Assembly: GCF_030815485.1 (NCBI RefSeq)
Contig: NZ_JAUSWV010000002.1
Coordinates: forward strand, 5,394,001 to 5,458,000
Direction: 5' to 3'
DNA: 64,000 bases
Source of the DNA: Streptomyces rishiriensis
GTDB lineage: Bacteria > Actinomycetota > Actinomycetes > Streptomycetales > Streptomycetaceae
The notes below the pieces were generated by a model, which made no database searches, was not told the origin of the DNA, and worked only from the letters and a program-made list of their open reading frames with translations. How positions within the stretch are numbered: the stretch's first letter is position 1; each line of letters starts with the position of its first letter. This document shows, in pieces, positions 24,493 to 33,129 of this stretch. Both the position numbers and the translations under genes were made by a program.

Positions 24493-25482
24493 ATGAAGTC
24501 ACCCCGGTGCACCGGAGTAACGCCGGTGGGCCGGACCGCGGGAATCGGGGAGCTGCGCGTGCCAACAGCCATTGCCGTGACCGGAGCCGACATGGCGCTG
24601 CCGCCGCAGGACGAACGCACCCTGCCCGCCACCGTCCTCGCCGACCTGGACCGACTGCCGCTGGACCGTGCCCTCGCCGACGTCCAGGCCCTCGTCGACC
24701 AGTACGGACACGTGGTCGTCGTGTACTCGCGGTCCGTGCCCGCCGCCGTCGAGCAGCGGCTGCACACCATCCGCTCCCTCCTGGAGAGCGATCGCATCGC
24801 GCTCTTCCGCCCCGACCTCCCGCCGCTCGCCGTGGCCGTCCTCGCCCGCCAGCTGCGTCAGCTGGCCTCCTGCGACCTCGGCCCCGGCGTCCTCGCCTCC
24901 GCGGGCCGGCTGCTCACCCACTACCTCCACGCGGGCGCGCTGCTCGGCTCGGTCGCCCGCCTCGACCGGGTCCCCGTGGTCGGCCTGAAGTCGCATGCCA
25001 GGTCATGGGTTCCGGGTAGTCAGTTCGGTGTGCTCGCCCACCCGCAGCCGGAACTGGTCAAGGCCACCCCCGAGACGGTGCTGCCCGGACCGGAGTTCGG
25101 CACCTGGCTGCTCGTCGCCCGCGGGCCGTTGCAGTCCGACTGGGTCACCGAGGTCCTCGCCCCCGCCTGGAGTGTCCAGGGACTGCGCGAGACGCACCTG
25201 CCCGCCGAGTCCGCCGACTGGTGGGGCACCGGCAAGGCGATCGAGTTCTGCGCCTACCTGCCCGACCTGTCGGTCCTCTACCAGCTGGTCACCTCCGTCC
25301 GGCAGGGCGTCTGCCACTGGTGCGGCATCGACGTCATCGGCGACCGCTGCGTCTTCTGCTCCGCGACCCCGCCGCCCGCCTCCGACCTCACCGCCCGCCC
25401 CGCCGCCCGCGCGCTCACCGCGGGCGACCGAACCAACCGGACCGAACCAGCCCGACCGAACCAGTCGCACCGAATCGGCTAG
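24493..25482 (+). CDS. Zinc-ribbon-tailed protein at the head of the Tad locus
   Basis: 329 residues, no signal peptide or membrane helix. The body is an alpha/beta domain with no family I can name; CHWCGIDVIGDRCVFC near 286-301 is a short two-CxxC zinc ribbon. The last 19 residues (from GDRTNRTEPARP) are encoded by a 14-bp tandem repeat that also supplies the stop codon. Start uncertain: ATG at 24493 is the furthest; GTG near 24559 or ATG at 24592 would also fit. It is 70 bases before cpaB and on the same strand, so probably part of the locus. Confidence 0.75.
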   Translation: MKSPRCTGVTPVGRTAGIGELRVPTAIAVTGADMALPPQDERTLPATVLADLDRLPLDRALADVQALVDQYGHVVVVYSRSVPAAVEQRLHTIRSLLESDRIALFRPDLPPLAVAVLARQLRQLASCDLGPGVLASAGRLLTHYLHAGALLGSVARLDRVPVVGLKSHARSWVPGSQFGVLAHPQPELVKATPETVLPGPEFGTWLLVARGPLQSDWVTEVLAPAWSVQGLRETHLPAESADWWGTGKAIEFCAYLPDLSVLYQLVTSVRQGVCHWCGIDVIGDRCVFCSATPPPASDLTARPAARALTAGDRTNRTEPARPNQSHRIG

Positions 25483-25495
25483 ACCGAACCAGCTC
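25426..25495 (+). repeat. 14-bp tandem repeat spanning a stop codon
   Basis: Five units of 14 bases start at 25426, 25440, 25454, 25468 and 25482, built on GACCGAACCA plus four variable bases; the fourth is the most degenerate. The TAG stop of the preceding gene lies at the boundary of the fourth and fifth units. Since 14 is not a multiple of three, gain or loss of a unit would change the C-terminus and the stop position. Confidence 0.85.
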
Positions 25496-25552
25496 GACCT
25501 GAGCGCCCGTTCCCGTCCGCTCGACCCGACCCCCAACGAGGTTGCACGGTTC

Positions 25553-26260
25553 ATGAACTCCCGTCAGCGCCGCGGCGTGATTCTCCTGCTCCTGTCGGTC
25601 CTGTGCGCCCTCGGCGCGTTCGCCGGCGTCCTCTCCGTCATCGACGACGTGAAGTCCAAGGTCGGCCCCGAGGTCACGGCGTACGAACTGCGCTCCGACG
25701 TGGCGCCCTACACCACCCTGAACGCGGGCCAGTTCAAGAGGATCGAGATGCCGGAGCGCTGGCTGTCGGAGAACGCGGTCACCGACCTCGCCGCCATCCG
25801 CGGCAAGATCGCCGTGACGACGCTGAAGAAGGGCTCCCTGCTCCAGAGCGACATGATCGTCGACCAGCCCGCCCTGCAGCCGGGCCAGCAGGAGGTCGCC
25901 ATCATGATCGACGCGGCCACCGGAGTCGCCGGCAAGATCACCCCGGGGTCGTCCGTCAACGTCTACGCCACCTTCGAGGGCGCCCGCGAGAGCGACCCCG
26001 ACCAGTCGAAGATCATCGTGACGAACGCCCGGGTCCTCGACGTGGGGGAGCTGACCGCTCTGAAGCCGGACGAGGGCAACCGCAGCCAGTCGCCCACCGA
26101 CGCGGTCCCCATCACCTTCGCGCTGTCCACCCTCGACGCCCAGCGCATCACCTACGCCGAGTCCTTCGCCAAGCGCGTCCGCCTCGCCCTCGTCGCGCCC
26201 GGCGGCGACACCACGGTCCCCGACCAGGACCGCACCTACGAACTCGTCACGGACAAGTGA
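25553..26260 (+). CDS. cpaB: CpaB/RcpC-family Flp pilus assembly protein (SAF domain)
   Basis: 235 residues: an N-terminal membrane anchor (RRGVILLLLSVLCALGAFAGVLSV) followed by an SAF-like domain (RSDVAPYTTLNAGQFKRIEMPERWL, GKIAVTTLKKGSLLQSDMI) and a CpaB C-terminal region (INVY-type PGSSVNVYATFEG). In diderms it contacts the secretin; no secretin gene exists here, as expected for a monoderm, so it probably works at the outer membrane-face of the assembly platform. The ATG at 25553 has GAGG about 11 bases before it. Confidence 0.88.
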   Translation: MNSRQRRGVILLLLSVLCALGAFAGVLSVIDDVKSKVGPEVTAYELRSDVAPYTTLNAGQFKRIEMPERWLSENAVTDLAAIRGKIAVTTLKKGSLLQSDMIVDQPALQPGQQEVAIMIDAATGVAGKITPGSSVNVYATFEGARESDPDQSKIIVTNARVLDVGELTALKPDEGNRSQSPTDAVPITFALSTLDAQRITYAESFAKRVRLALVAPGGDTTVPDQDRTYELVTDK

Positions 26261-26273
26261 GAGGCCGCCGCCC

Positions 26274-27530
26274 ATGCCCACGAGGATCCTCCCGGCCGTC
26301 GGCGACGCGGACGCGGTCCGTTCCCTCACCACCCTGCTCAGCCAGCTCCCGGACGCCGAACCGGTCGCCCCGGTGTCCGACTCCACCCAGCTCGTGGACA
26401 CCCTCGCCCGGCTCGCCGCCGAGTCGGTCGACGAACTGCCCGAGGTCGTCGTCGTCCACGAACGCATCGGCCCCGTGCCGGCCCTGGAGCTGGTCCGGGA
26501 GGTCGCCCTGCGCTTCCCGGCGGTCGGCGTCATCCTGGTCACCACCGACGTCGGCCCCGGTCTCTTCGCCGCCGCCATGGACTCCGGCGCCCGCGGCCTG
26601 GTCACCCTCCCGCTGAGCTACGAGGACCTCGCGAGCCGCGTGCACGCCGTCGCCCAGTGGGCGGTCGGCGTACGGCGCCATCTGGGCCACGGGGCCGACG
26701 TGTTCACCGGCGTCGGCGGCACCGTCGTCACGGTCAGCGGCGCCAAGGGGGGCGTGGGCGCCACGCTCACGGCCGTCCAGCTCGCCCTCGCCGCCCAGGC
26801 GTCCGGTCGCCCCACCGCGCTCGTCGACCTCGACCTCCAGTCCGGAGACGTCGCCTCCTACCTGGACGTCCAGTTCCGCCGCTCGGTCGTCGACCTGGCC
26901 GCCATCACCGACATCTCGCCCCGCATCCTCGCCGAGGCCGTCTTCCGGCACGACACCGGCGTCGCACTCCTGCTCGCCCCGGCCGAGGGCGAACGCGGCG
27001 AGGAGGTCACCGACCGCGCAGCCCGCCAGATCCTCGGCGCCCTGCGCTCCCGCTACGAGGTCGTCGTCGTCGACTGCGGCGCCCAGCTGAGCGGCGCGGG
27101 CGCGGCCGCCGTCGAACTGGCCGAACGGGCGCTGCTCGTCACCACCCCCGACGTCGTCGCCGTCCGCGGCGCCAAACGCACCGTACGCATGTGGGACCGG
27201 CTCCAGATCCGCAAGGCCGAGGAGACGACCGTCGTCGTCAACCGCCACACCCGCGCCACGGAGATCCAGCCCCAGCTCATCCAGAAGATCACCGGCACGG
27301 GGATCGCCGTGACCACGATCCCCGCCAACTTCCGGGAACTGCAGGCCGCGGTCGACGCCGGCCGGGTGCACGCCCTCGACGGCAAGGGCACCGTCCGGCA
27401 GGCCCTCTGGGCGCTCGCGGCGGAACTGGGGCTGGTCAAGGCCCCGGAGACCGCCCTCGTGCGCAGGGCCGGCGGCCGGGCGCGCGGCGGGGACCGGGGC
27501 GCGGCCGGGTTCCGGCGGCGGAGGGAGTGA
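26274..27530 (+). CDS. tadZ: TadZ/CpaE-like MinD-family ATPase
   Basis: 418 residues: an N-terminal receiver-like domain without an obvious phosphorylation site context (to about 130) and a MinD/ParA-like ATPase domain. The deviant Walker A reads KGGVGAT at 158-164, with Ala where canonical ParA/MinD proteins have the second Lys. The A' region has DLDLQSGDVASYLD and the Walker B region VVVDCGAQ. TadZ proteins place the Tad machinery at the cell pole; altered P-loops are known in this group. The tail is Arg/Gly-rich (RRAGGRARGGDRG). Starts 13 bases after cpaB. Confidence 0.88.
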   Translation: MPTRILPAVGDADAVRSLTTLLSQLPDAEPVAPVSDSTQLVDTLARLAAESVDELPEVVVVHERIGPVPALELVREVALRFPAVGVILVTTDVGPGLFAAAMDSGARGLVTLPLSYEDLASRVHAVAQWAVGVRRHLGHGADVFTGVGGTVVTVSGAKGGVGATLTAVQLALAAQASGRPTALVDLDLQSGDVASYLDVQFRRSVVDLAAITDISPRILAEAVFRHDTGVALLLAPAEGERGEEVTDRAARQILGALRSRYEVVVVDCGAQLSGAGAAAVELAERALLVTTPDVVAVRGAKRTVRMWDRLQIRKAEETTVVVNRHTRATEIQPQLIQKITGTGIAVTTIPANFRELQAAVDAGRVHALDGKGTVRQALWALAAELGLVKAPETALVRRAGGRARGGDRGAAGFRRRRE

Positions 27531-27535
27531 ACGGC

Positions 27536-27919
27536 ATGTGGGGACATCGGGCGCGCGACCGGGGCCAGGTCACCATCGAGTTCCTCGGCATGACACCGCT
27601 GATCATCGTGACCTTGGTGGTGGTGTGGCAGTTCGTCCTCGTGGGGTACACGTTCACGCTCGCGGGGCATGCTGCCGACGAGGCCGTGCGGGCGGGGACG
27701 GCGGCCCCTCCGGGGGAGCGGCTCGAGGCGTGCCGGGAGGCGGGCCTGAGGGAGCTCGGGGACGCGTGGAAGGGGAACGCCGTGGTCGATTGCGGCGGCA
27801 GCGGTTATGTCACGGCGGACGTCTCCCTCAAGGTGCCGGTGCTCTTCCCCGGCACCATCGACTTCCCGTTCACGGTGCGCGGTCACGCGGGCGCCGTCGA
27901 GGAAGAGGACGGCGACTGA
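27536..27919 (+). CDS. tadE: TadE-like pseudopilin
   Basis: 127 residues. The N-terminus GHRARDRG then QVTIEFLGMTPLIIVTLVVVWQFV is a type IV prepilin-like cleavage site (after Gly) with Glu at +5 and a long hydrophobic helix. The rest is a small outer domain with a CRE..DCGG cysteine pair. The ATG at 27536 lies 5 bases after the tadZ stop. Minor pilin of the Tad apparatus, processed by a prepilin peptidase not found in this window. Confidence 0.88.
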   Translation: MWGHRARDRGQVTIEFLGMTPLIIVTLVVVWQFVLVGYTFTLAGHAADEAVRAGTAAPPGERLEACREAGLRELGDAWKGNAVVDCGGSGYVTADVSLKVPVLFPGTIDFPFTVRGHAGAVEEEDGD

Positions 27920-27920
27920 G

Positions 27921-28310
27921 ATGGCGTACCGACGCCGCCCCCGCGGGCGAACAGCGACGGGAACAGGCGCGCACTCCCGCGACCGGGGCCAAGTGGCCCT
28001 GGAGTACCTGGGGTTCCTGCCCCTCCTGCTGCTGGTCGCGCTGGGAGCCGTGCAGCTCGGCCTGATCGCCTACGCGGCACAGCAGGCGGGTACGGCGGCC
28101 CGCACCGGGGCCCGCAGCGCGTCCCTCGACGAGGACTACGGCGCCGACTGCGCGCAGGCCGTCAGCAGTTGGCTGGACGTGAGTTGCAGCGCGGCCGGTC
28201 TGGGCGACGAGGTGCGGGTCACCTCCACCGTCACCATCCCGTCCGTCATCCCCGGCATCGGGGACTTCGGCCAGGCCCACAAGACGGCCACCATGCCGGT
28301 CGACCACTGA
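27921..28310 (+). CDS. Second TadE/TadF-like pseudopilin
   Basis: 129 residues. After a basic leader comes SRDRG then QVALEYLGFLPLLLLVALGAVQLG, the same G/Q cleavage pattern with Glu at +5 as the preceding gene. Two cysteines (GADCAQ, DVSCSA) may form a disulfide in the outer part. It starts 2 bases after the previous stop, so it is tightly coupled. A paralogue of the upstream gene acting as a second minor pilin. Confidence 0.88.
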   Translation: MAYRRRPRGRTATGTGAHSRDRGQVALEYLGFLPLLLLVALGAVQLGLIAYAAQQAGTAARTGARSASLDEDYGADCAQAVSSWLDVSCSAAGLGDEVRVTSTVTIPSVIPGIGDFGQAHKTATMPVDH

Positions 28311-28326
28311 GGGAAGGGCATCCGAC

Positions 28327-29664
28327 ATGAGCCTGCGGGCACGCATCACATCCCCCGAGGAGAACGGCGGCCGGGGCGAGGACGGCCACCTGGTGACCTC
28401 CTACCGCGCCAAGCTGCTGGAGGAGATCGACCTCGCCGAGATGAGCTCGCTGGCGGCCGCCGAGCGCCGGGCGCGGCTGGAGCGGGTGCTGGGGCACATC
28501 ATCAGCCGCGAGGGCCCGGTCCTGTCGACGGTGGAACGCTCACAGCTGATCCGCCGGGTGGTCGACGAGGCACTGGGCCTGGGCATCCTGGAGCCCCTCC
28601 TGGAGGACGCGTCGATCACCGAGATCATGGTCAACGGCCCCGACGCGATCTTCGTCGAACGGGGCGGCAGGGTCGAACAACTCCCCCTCCGCTTCGCCTC
28701 GAACGACCAGCTGATGCAGACGATCGAACGCATCGTCTCCACCGTCAACCGCCGCGTCGACGAGACGAACCCCATGGTCGACGCGCGGTTGCCGTCGGGC
28801 GAACGGGTCAACGTCATCATCCCTCCGCTGTCGCTGACCGGCCCCACCCTCACCATCCGCCGCTTCCCGCGGTCCTTCACGCTCCACGAACTGATCGGCT
28901 TCGGCTCGCTGGACGAGCAGATGCTGTACCTGCTGGCCGGTCTCGTACAGGCCAAGTTCAACGTGATCGTCTCCGGTGCGACGGGCACCGGCAAGACGAC
29001 GTTGCTGAACGCGCTCTCGGGCCTGATCCCGGACGGCGAACGCATCATCACCATCGAGGACTCGGCGGAACTCCAGCTCCAGCAGTCGCATGTGATCCGC
29101 CTGGAGTCCCGGCCCCCGAACGTCGAGGGCAACGGCCGCATCACCATCCGTGACCTGGTCCGCAACTCCCTGCGGATGCGCCCGGACCGGATCGTGGTCG
29201 GCGAGGTCCGGGGCGGCGAGTCGCTCGACATGCTCCAGGCGATGTCGACCGGCCACGACGGCTCCCTCGCCACGGTCCACGCCAACAGCGCGGAGGACGC
29301 CCTGATGCGTCTCCAGACCCTCGCGTCGATGTCGGACGTCGAGATCCCCTTCGTCGCGCTGCACGACCAGATCAACAGCGCGGTGGACGTCGTCGTCCAG
29401 CTCACCCGCTTCGCCGACGGCGCCCGCCGCATCACCGAGATAGCCGTGCTCGACAGCCACGGCGGAGAGCCCTACCGGCTGGCGACGATCGCCCGCTTCA
29501 ACGCCCGGCCGATGGCCGCCGACGGCCGCGTCCACGGCGCCTTCGAGTACTTCCCCCTCCCGCGCCGCACCGCGGACCGCCTGTACATGGCGAGCCAGCC
29601 GATCCCGCAGGCCTTCGGCGTGGCGCGCGCGGCACACGAACTGACGACAAGGGAAGCCCGGTGA
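28327..29664 (+). CDS. tadA: TadA/CpaF secretion ATPase
   Basis: 445 residues of the GspE/VirB11 superfamily. Visible are the N-terminal ALGLGILEPLLEDASITEIMVNGP box, Walker A GATGTGKTTLLNALSG, the Asp box ITIEDSAELQL, Walker B with MRPDRIVVGEVRGGE and the His box MSTGHDGSLATVHANS. This hexameric motor powers Flp pilus assembly from the cytosolic face. It overlaps tadB by four bases. Confidence 0.95.
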   Translation: MSLRARITSPEENGGRGEDGHLVTSYRAKLLEEIDLAEMSSLAAAERRARLERVLGHIISREGPVLSTVERSQLIRRVVDEALGLGILEPLLEDASITEIMVNGPDAIFVERGGRVEQLPLRFASNDQLMQTIERIVSTVNRRVDETNPMVDARLPSGERVNVIIPPLSLTGPTLTIRRFPRSFTLHELIGFGSLDEQMLYLLAGLVQAKFNVIVSGATGTGKTTLLNALSGLIPDGERIITIEDSAELQLQQSHVIRLESRPPNVEGNGRITIRDLVRNSLRMRPDRIVVGEVRGGESLDMLQAMSTGHDGSLATVHANSAEDALMRLQTLASMSDVEIPFVALHDQINSAVDVVVQLTRFADGARRITEIAVLDSHGGEPYRLATIARFNARPMAADGRVHGAFEYFPLPRRTADRLYMASQPIPQAFGVARAAHELTTREAR

Positions 29665-30614
29665 CGCTGATGGACCTCGAGACCCTGATCACGCTCACCA
29701 CCGGCGGCACCCTCCTGACCTGCGGCCTGGCCGTCGCGGGACTGCACGCGTACGTGCGAGGCCGGGACCGGCGGGCGGAACTGGTGGAACGCCTCTCCTC
29801 CACCGGCCGGCTCCCCGGCACCGGCCGCCGACGCCGCTTCCGCACCCTGGACCGCCGGCTGCGCCGTACGGAGACGGGCCGCAGGCTGGAGCTGAAACTG
29901 GCGGCGACCGGCCTGGACGTGACCCCCGGCGAGTTCCTCGTCTACATGGTGGCGGCGGTGGCCGGCCTGTGGCTGGCCGGGCAGGCCACCCTGGCCCCCT
30001 TCTTCGGCCCGATCGCCGGACTCCTCGGCGTCTGGGCCGCCTGGCAGTTCCTCAACTGGCAACGTCAGAAACGCATCGAGAAGTTCATCAACCAGCTCCC
30101 CGAACTGGCCCGCATCCTGGCCAACGCCACCCATGCGGGGCTGGCGCTGCGCACCGCGATCGGCATGGCGGCGGAGGAGCTGGAGGCGCCGGCCGGCGAG
30201 GAACTCGGCAAGGTGGCCAACCAGTTGGCCGTGGGCCACTCGATGGACGACGCCCTGGGTGAACTCGCCGACCGGCTCCCCTCCCGTGAACTGGTCGTCC
30301 TCGTCACCACCCTGGTCCTCTCCAACCGGGCCGGCGGCCAGGTCGTCGGCGCCCTGCGGAACCTGACGGAGACGCTGGAGGAACGCAAGGAGACCCGGCG
30401 CGAGGTCAGGACCCAGCTGTCGCAGGTCAACATGACGTCCTACGCGGTGCCGATCCTGGGGGTCGGGGCGTTGTTCCTGATGAACAGCGTCGAGGCCGGA
30501 ACGCTGGACCGCATGACGGGCTCGGCCGTCGGCCAGGCCTGCGTGATCATCGCGTTCGGCCTCTACGCGATCGGCTTCGTCCTCATCCGCCGTATGTCCC
30601 GAATCGACGTCTGA
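29661..30614 (+). CDS. tadB: TadB type II secretion F-domain platform protein
   Basis: 317 residues with an N-terminal membrane helix, a basic cytosolic segment and a T2SSF domain (INQLPELARILANATHAGLALRTAIGMAAEEL, ELVVLVTTLVLSNRAGGQVVGALRNL), then two C-terminal helices. Inner-membrane platform of the Tad machine. GTG start at 29661 overlaps the tadA stop, giving translational coupling. Confidence 0.93.
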   Translation: MTLMDLETLITLTTGGTLLTCGLAVAGLHAYVRGRDRRAELVERLSSTGRLPGTGRRRRFRTLDRRLRRTETGRRLELKLAATGLDVTPGEFLVYMVAAVAGLWLAGQATLAPFFGPIAGLLGVWAAWQFLNWQRQKRIEKFINQLPELARILANATHAGLALRTAIGMAAEELEAPAGEELGKVANQLAVGHSMDDALGELADRLPSRELVVLVTTLVLSNRAGGQVVGALRNLTETLEERKETRREVRTQLSQVNMTSYAVPILGVGALFLMNSVEAGTLDRMTGSAVGQACVIIAFGLYAIGFVLIRRMSRIDV

Positions 30615-30633
30615 GCAGGAGGTGACGCAGGGG

Positions 30634-31521
30634 ATGGAACTGCTGCTCGCACTCGCCGTGGGCCTCAGCGTCTGGGGCATGTTCGCCGGCATCCGCATGT
30701 ACCGGGCCGACGTGAAGCTGCCCAGCGACCTCGCGCTGGCCCTGGAGGTCGGCTCGACACGTACCGGCGTCGTCGGCTCGCTCGTCGACCGCATGGGCAT
30801 GCGGTACGCCCCCGCCGTCCTGCGTCTGATGGGCCCCAAGCAGGTCACCCGGTACCGGCGCAGGATAGACCTCGCGGGCAACCCGGGCGGCCTGACGATC
30901 GACCGCTTCGCCGCCCGGCGTGCGGTCTACGGCGGGATCGGCGCCCTCGGCGCGTTCGCCGCCCTGCTCCAGGGCAGTTTCTTCGTCGCGCTGCTCATGC
31001 TCGCCTTCGGCGTGTTCTGGTCCGAGGTCGGCATCTGGTCCGCGATCCGGGTCCGCAAGGACGCCATCGAACGGACCCTGCCGGACTTCCTCGACGTCCT
31101 CGCCGTCGTGGTGAGCGCGGGGCTCGGCTTCCGGCAGGCCCTCGACCGGGTGGCGTCCCGTTACGAGGGCCCGTGGGCGGACGAGATCCGCATCACGCTG
31201 CGTCAGATGGACCTCGGCGTGAGCCGCCGCGAGGCCTTCCAGGAGCTGCGCCGCCGCAACGACTCCGAGCAGGTCGCCATGTTCGTCACGGCGCTCCAGC
31301 AGGGCGAGGAGCTCGGCGCGCCGATCGTCGACACGCTCGTCTCGATCGCCAAGGACATGCGCCGGACGGACGCGCAGAACGCCCGGCGCAAGGCGGCCCG
31401 GGCGGTCCCCAAGGCCACGCTGATGATCACCACGTTCATGGTCCCGGCGACGATGCTCCTTCTCGGCGCCGGGATGCTGCTCGGCTCCGGCACGGACTTC
31501 AGCTCGATCACGGGCGAGTAG
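30634..31521 (+). CDS. tadC: TadC type II secretion F-domain platform protein
   Basis: 295 residues; N-terminal helices, then a T2SSF domain (LPDFLDVLAVVVSAGLGFRQALDRVA, EQVAMFVTALQQGEELGAPIVDTL) and a final hydrophobic helix. GGAGG at 30618-30622 fixes the ATG at 30634 as the start (11-base spacing); the in-frame GTG at 30622 overlaps the ribosome site and can be excluded. Pairs with TadB as the membrane platform. Confidence 0.92.
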   Translation: MELLLALAVGLSVWGMFAGIRMYRADVKLPSDLALALEVGSTRTGVVGSLVDRMGMRYAPAVLRLMGPKQVTRYRRRIDLAGNPGGLTIDRFAARRAVYGGIGALGAFAALLQGSFFVALLMLAFGVFWSEVGIWSAIRVRKDAIERTLPDFLDVLAVVVSAGLGFRQALDRVASRYEGPWADEIRITLRQMDLGVSRREAFQELRRRNDSEQVAMFVTALQQGEELGAPIVDTLVSIAKDMRRTDAQNARRKAARAVPKATLMITTFMVPATMLLLGAGMLLGSGTDFSSITGE

Positions 31522-31530
31522 GCGGACGGG

Positions 31531-33129
31531 ATGACGGCCATGACGACGGCGGCGACGAGCGCGCGGGCGACCGCGACGGCGAGGGTGCGCGGCGCGGTAC
31601 TGAAGCGCCGCCGCCCGAGTCAGCCGAGAAACACGACCGCGCCGAGCGCGGCCCGGGAGGGCGCGGCGCCGGGGAGTGCGGCACCGGACGGTGCGGCACG
31701 GGACGGTGCGGCACGGGACGGTGCGGCAGCGGCGACCGTGACACGGGAGAGCACTGCACAGGAGGGCGCGGCGCGGGAGGGCACTGGGCGGTGGAGCGCG
31801 GCACCGGAGAACACGGCACGGGAGGGCGCGGCGCCGGTGGACTCGGCACCGGAGAAGACCGGGCCGGTCGGGACCGTCACCTCGGTGTCGATACAGGAGA
31901 ACGTCCCGCTTCAGGTCAACGCGCTGCAGGCGATGTGCCGCCAGGTGTTCGGCTTCCGACTGGCCATGATCGCGCTCGCCGCCCCCGCGGCCCTCCTCAA
32001 CGCCGCCCCCGGCCTGGGCACCCGCCTGGTGGGCGCTTCCGTGGTCGTCACCTTCATGGGGTCCTACGTCCTCTTCCGCGACTGGGAGCGCTTCGGTCCC
32101 CTTCTCCTGCGCCACCCGTCCCTGCTGGCCGTGGACACCCTGTTCGGCACCCTGCTGCTGATCTCGGCGGGGCCGGACACCACGCTCGCCTACGTCAGCG
32201 TCTGCACCCCGCTGCTGGCCGGCATCGTCTACGGCTGGCGGGGCGCCGCCTGTTTCGCCTCCCTCCAGTCGCTGATCCTGCTGCTGGTCCACGCGACCCT
32301 CGTGCAAGAGCCCGGCGTCGGCCTCGCCGAGAGACTGCTGCTGCCGGGCCTCTGCGTCATCACCGGCGCGATGGGCTCGTCACTGCGCCAGCTCATGCTC
32401 CGTTTCGGCGCGGCCACCCACGCCCTGACCACCGTCAAGGCCCGCCTGGCCGGCACCGAGGCGGTCGCGGCCGAACGCGCCCGACTGGCCCGTGAGATGC
32501 ACGACTCCGTGGCCAAGACGCTGCACGGGGTGGCTCTCGCCGCCGACGCCCTGGCCCATTCGGCGGGGTCGCCGGGGATGGACCCGGTCATCGTGCGGCA
32601 GCACGCCGAACTGGTCGCCAGGGCCGCGCGCCGCGCCGCCGCCGAGTCCCGCGAACTCCTCACCGACCTCCGCCGGGAGTCGGACCCGGCGCAGGACGTC
32701 GACCTCCTGCCCGAACTGGCTGCCCACGCGCACGAGTTCGGGGACCGGACGGGTCTGCCGGTCAGCTACCACGCCTCCGGCGACCGGGCGACGCTCCCCG
32801 TCCCGCCCGCCGTGGCCCGACAGCTCCTCACGATCACCTCCGAGGCCATGGAGAACGCCCACCGTCACGCGGCCCCCACGCATGTGGAGGTGCGAGCGGC
32901 CGTGAACGGCGAGCTCCTCACCCTGAGCGTGTGCGACGACGGCCGTGGCCTCCCGCCCGGAGCCACCCTGGAACAGCTGCGCCGCACCGGCCACTTCGGG
33001 CTGGTCGGGATGACCGAGCGGGCCGCCTCCGTCGGCGCCCGCATCCGCATCGGCCACGGCCACGACTGCCGGGGCACCGAGGTGCGTCTGGACATCCCAG
33101 TGGCCGCGCTCTCAGAGGAGGTCGTCTGA
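31531..33129 (+). CDS. Sensor histidine kinase embedded in the Tad locus
   Basis: 532 residues. The first 115 are low-complexity Ala/Arg/Asp/Gly (a degenerate 15-bp repeat), then about six membrane helices (140-290), a HisKA_3 dimerisation domain with the phospho-acceptor His324 in REMHDSVAKTLHGVALAADAL, and a HATPase domain (EAMENAHRHAAPTHVEV, DDGRGLPPG, GLVGMTERA). NarL/DesK-type kinase. TGATG overlap with the response regulator. Set between tadC and flp, it probably senses an envelope or surface cue and sets pilus expression. Confidence 0.9.
   Translation: MTAMTTAATSARATATARVRGAVLKRRRPSQPRNTTAPSAAREGAAPGSAAPDGAARDGAARDGAAAATVTRESTAQEGAAREGTGRWSAAPENTAREGAAPVDSAPEKTGPVGTVTSVSIQENVPLQVNALQAMCRQVFGFRLAMIALAAPAALLNAAPGLGTRLVGASVVVTFMGSYVLFRDWERFGPLLLRHPSLLAVDTLFGTLLLISAGPDTTLAYVSVCTPLLAGIVYGWRGAACFASLQSLILLLVHATLVQEPGVGLAERLLLPGLCVITGAMGSSLRQLMLRFGAATHALTTVKARLAGTEAVAAERARLAREMHDSVAKTLHGVALAADALAHSAGSPGMDPVIVRQHAELVARAARRAAAESRELLTDLRRESDPAQDVDLLPELAAHAHEFGDRTGLPVSYHASGDRATLPVPPAVARQLLTITSEAMENAHRHAAPTHVEVRAAVNGELLTLSVCDDGRGLPPGATLEQLRRTGHFGLVGMTERAASVGARIRIGHGHDCRGTEVRLDIPVAALSEEVV
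31676..31730 (+). repeat. 15-bp repeats in the kinase N-terminus
   Basis: Three copies of GTGCGGCACGGGACG (first with one mismatch) at 31676, 31691 and 31706 and a diverged fourth encode AA(R/P)DG units. Weaker copies continue to about 31850. They encode the disordered N-terminal tail of the kinase. Confidence 0.8.

Noticed and set aside
27538..28065. 175-codon ORF overlapping the two TadE-like genes
   Set aside because: Frame-shifted reading; the TadE-like frames starting at 27536 and 27921 carry the prepilin motifs.
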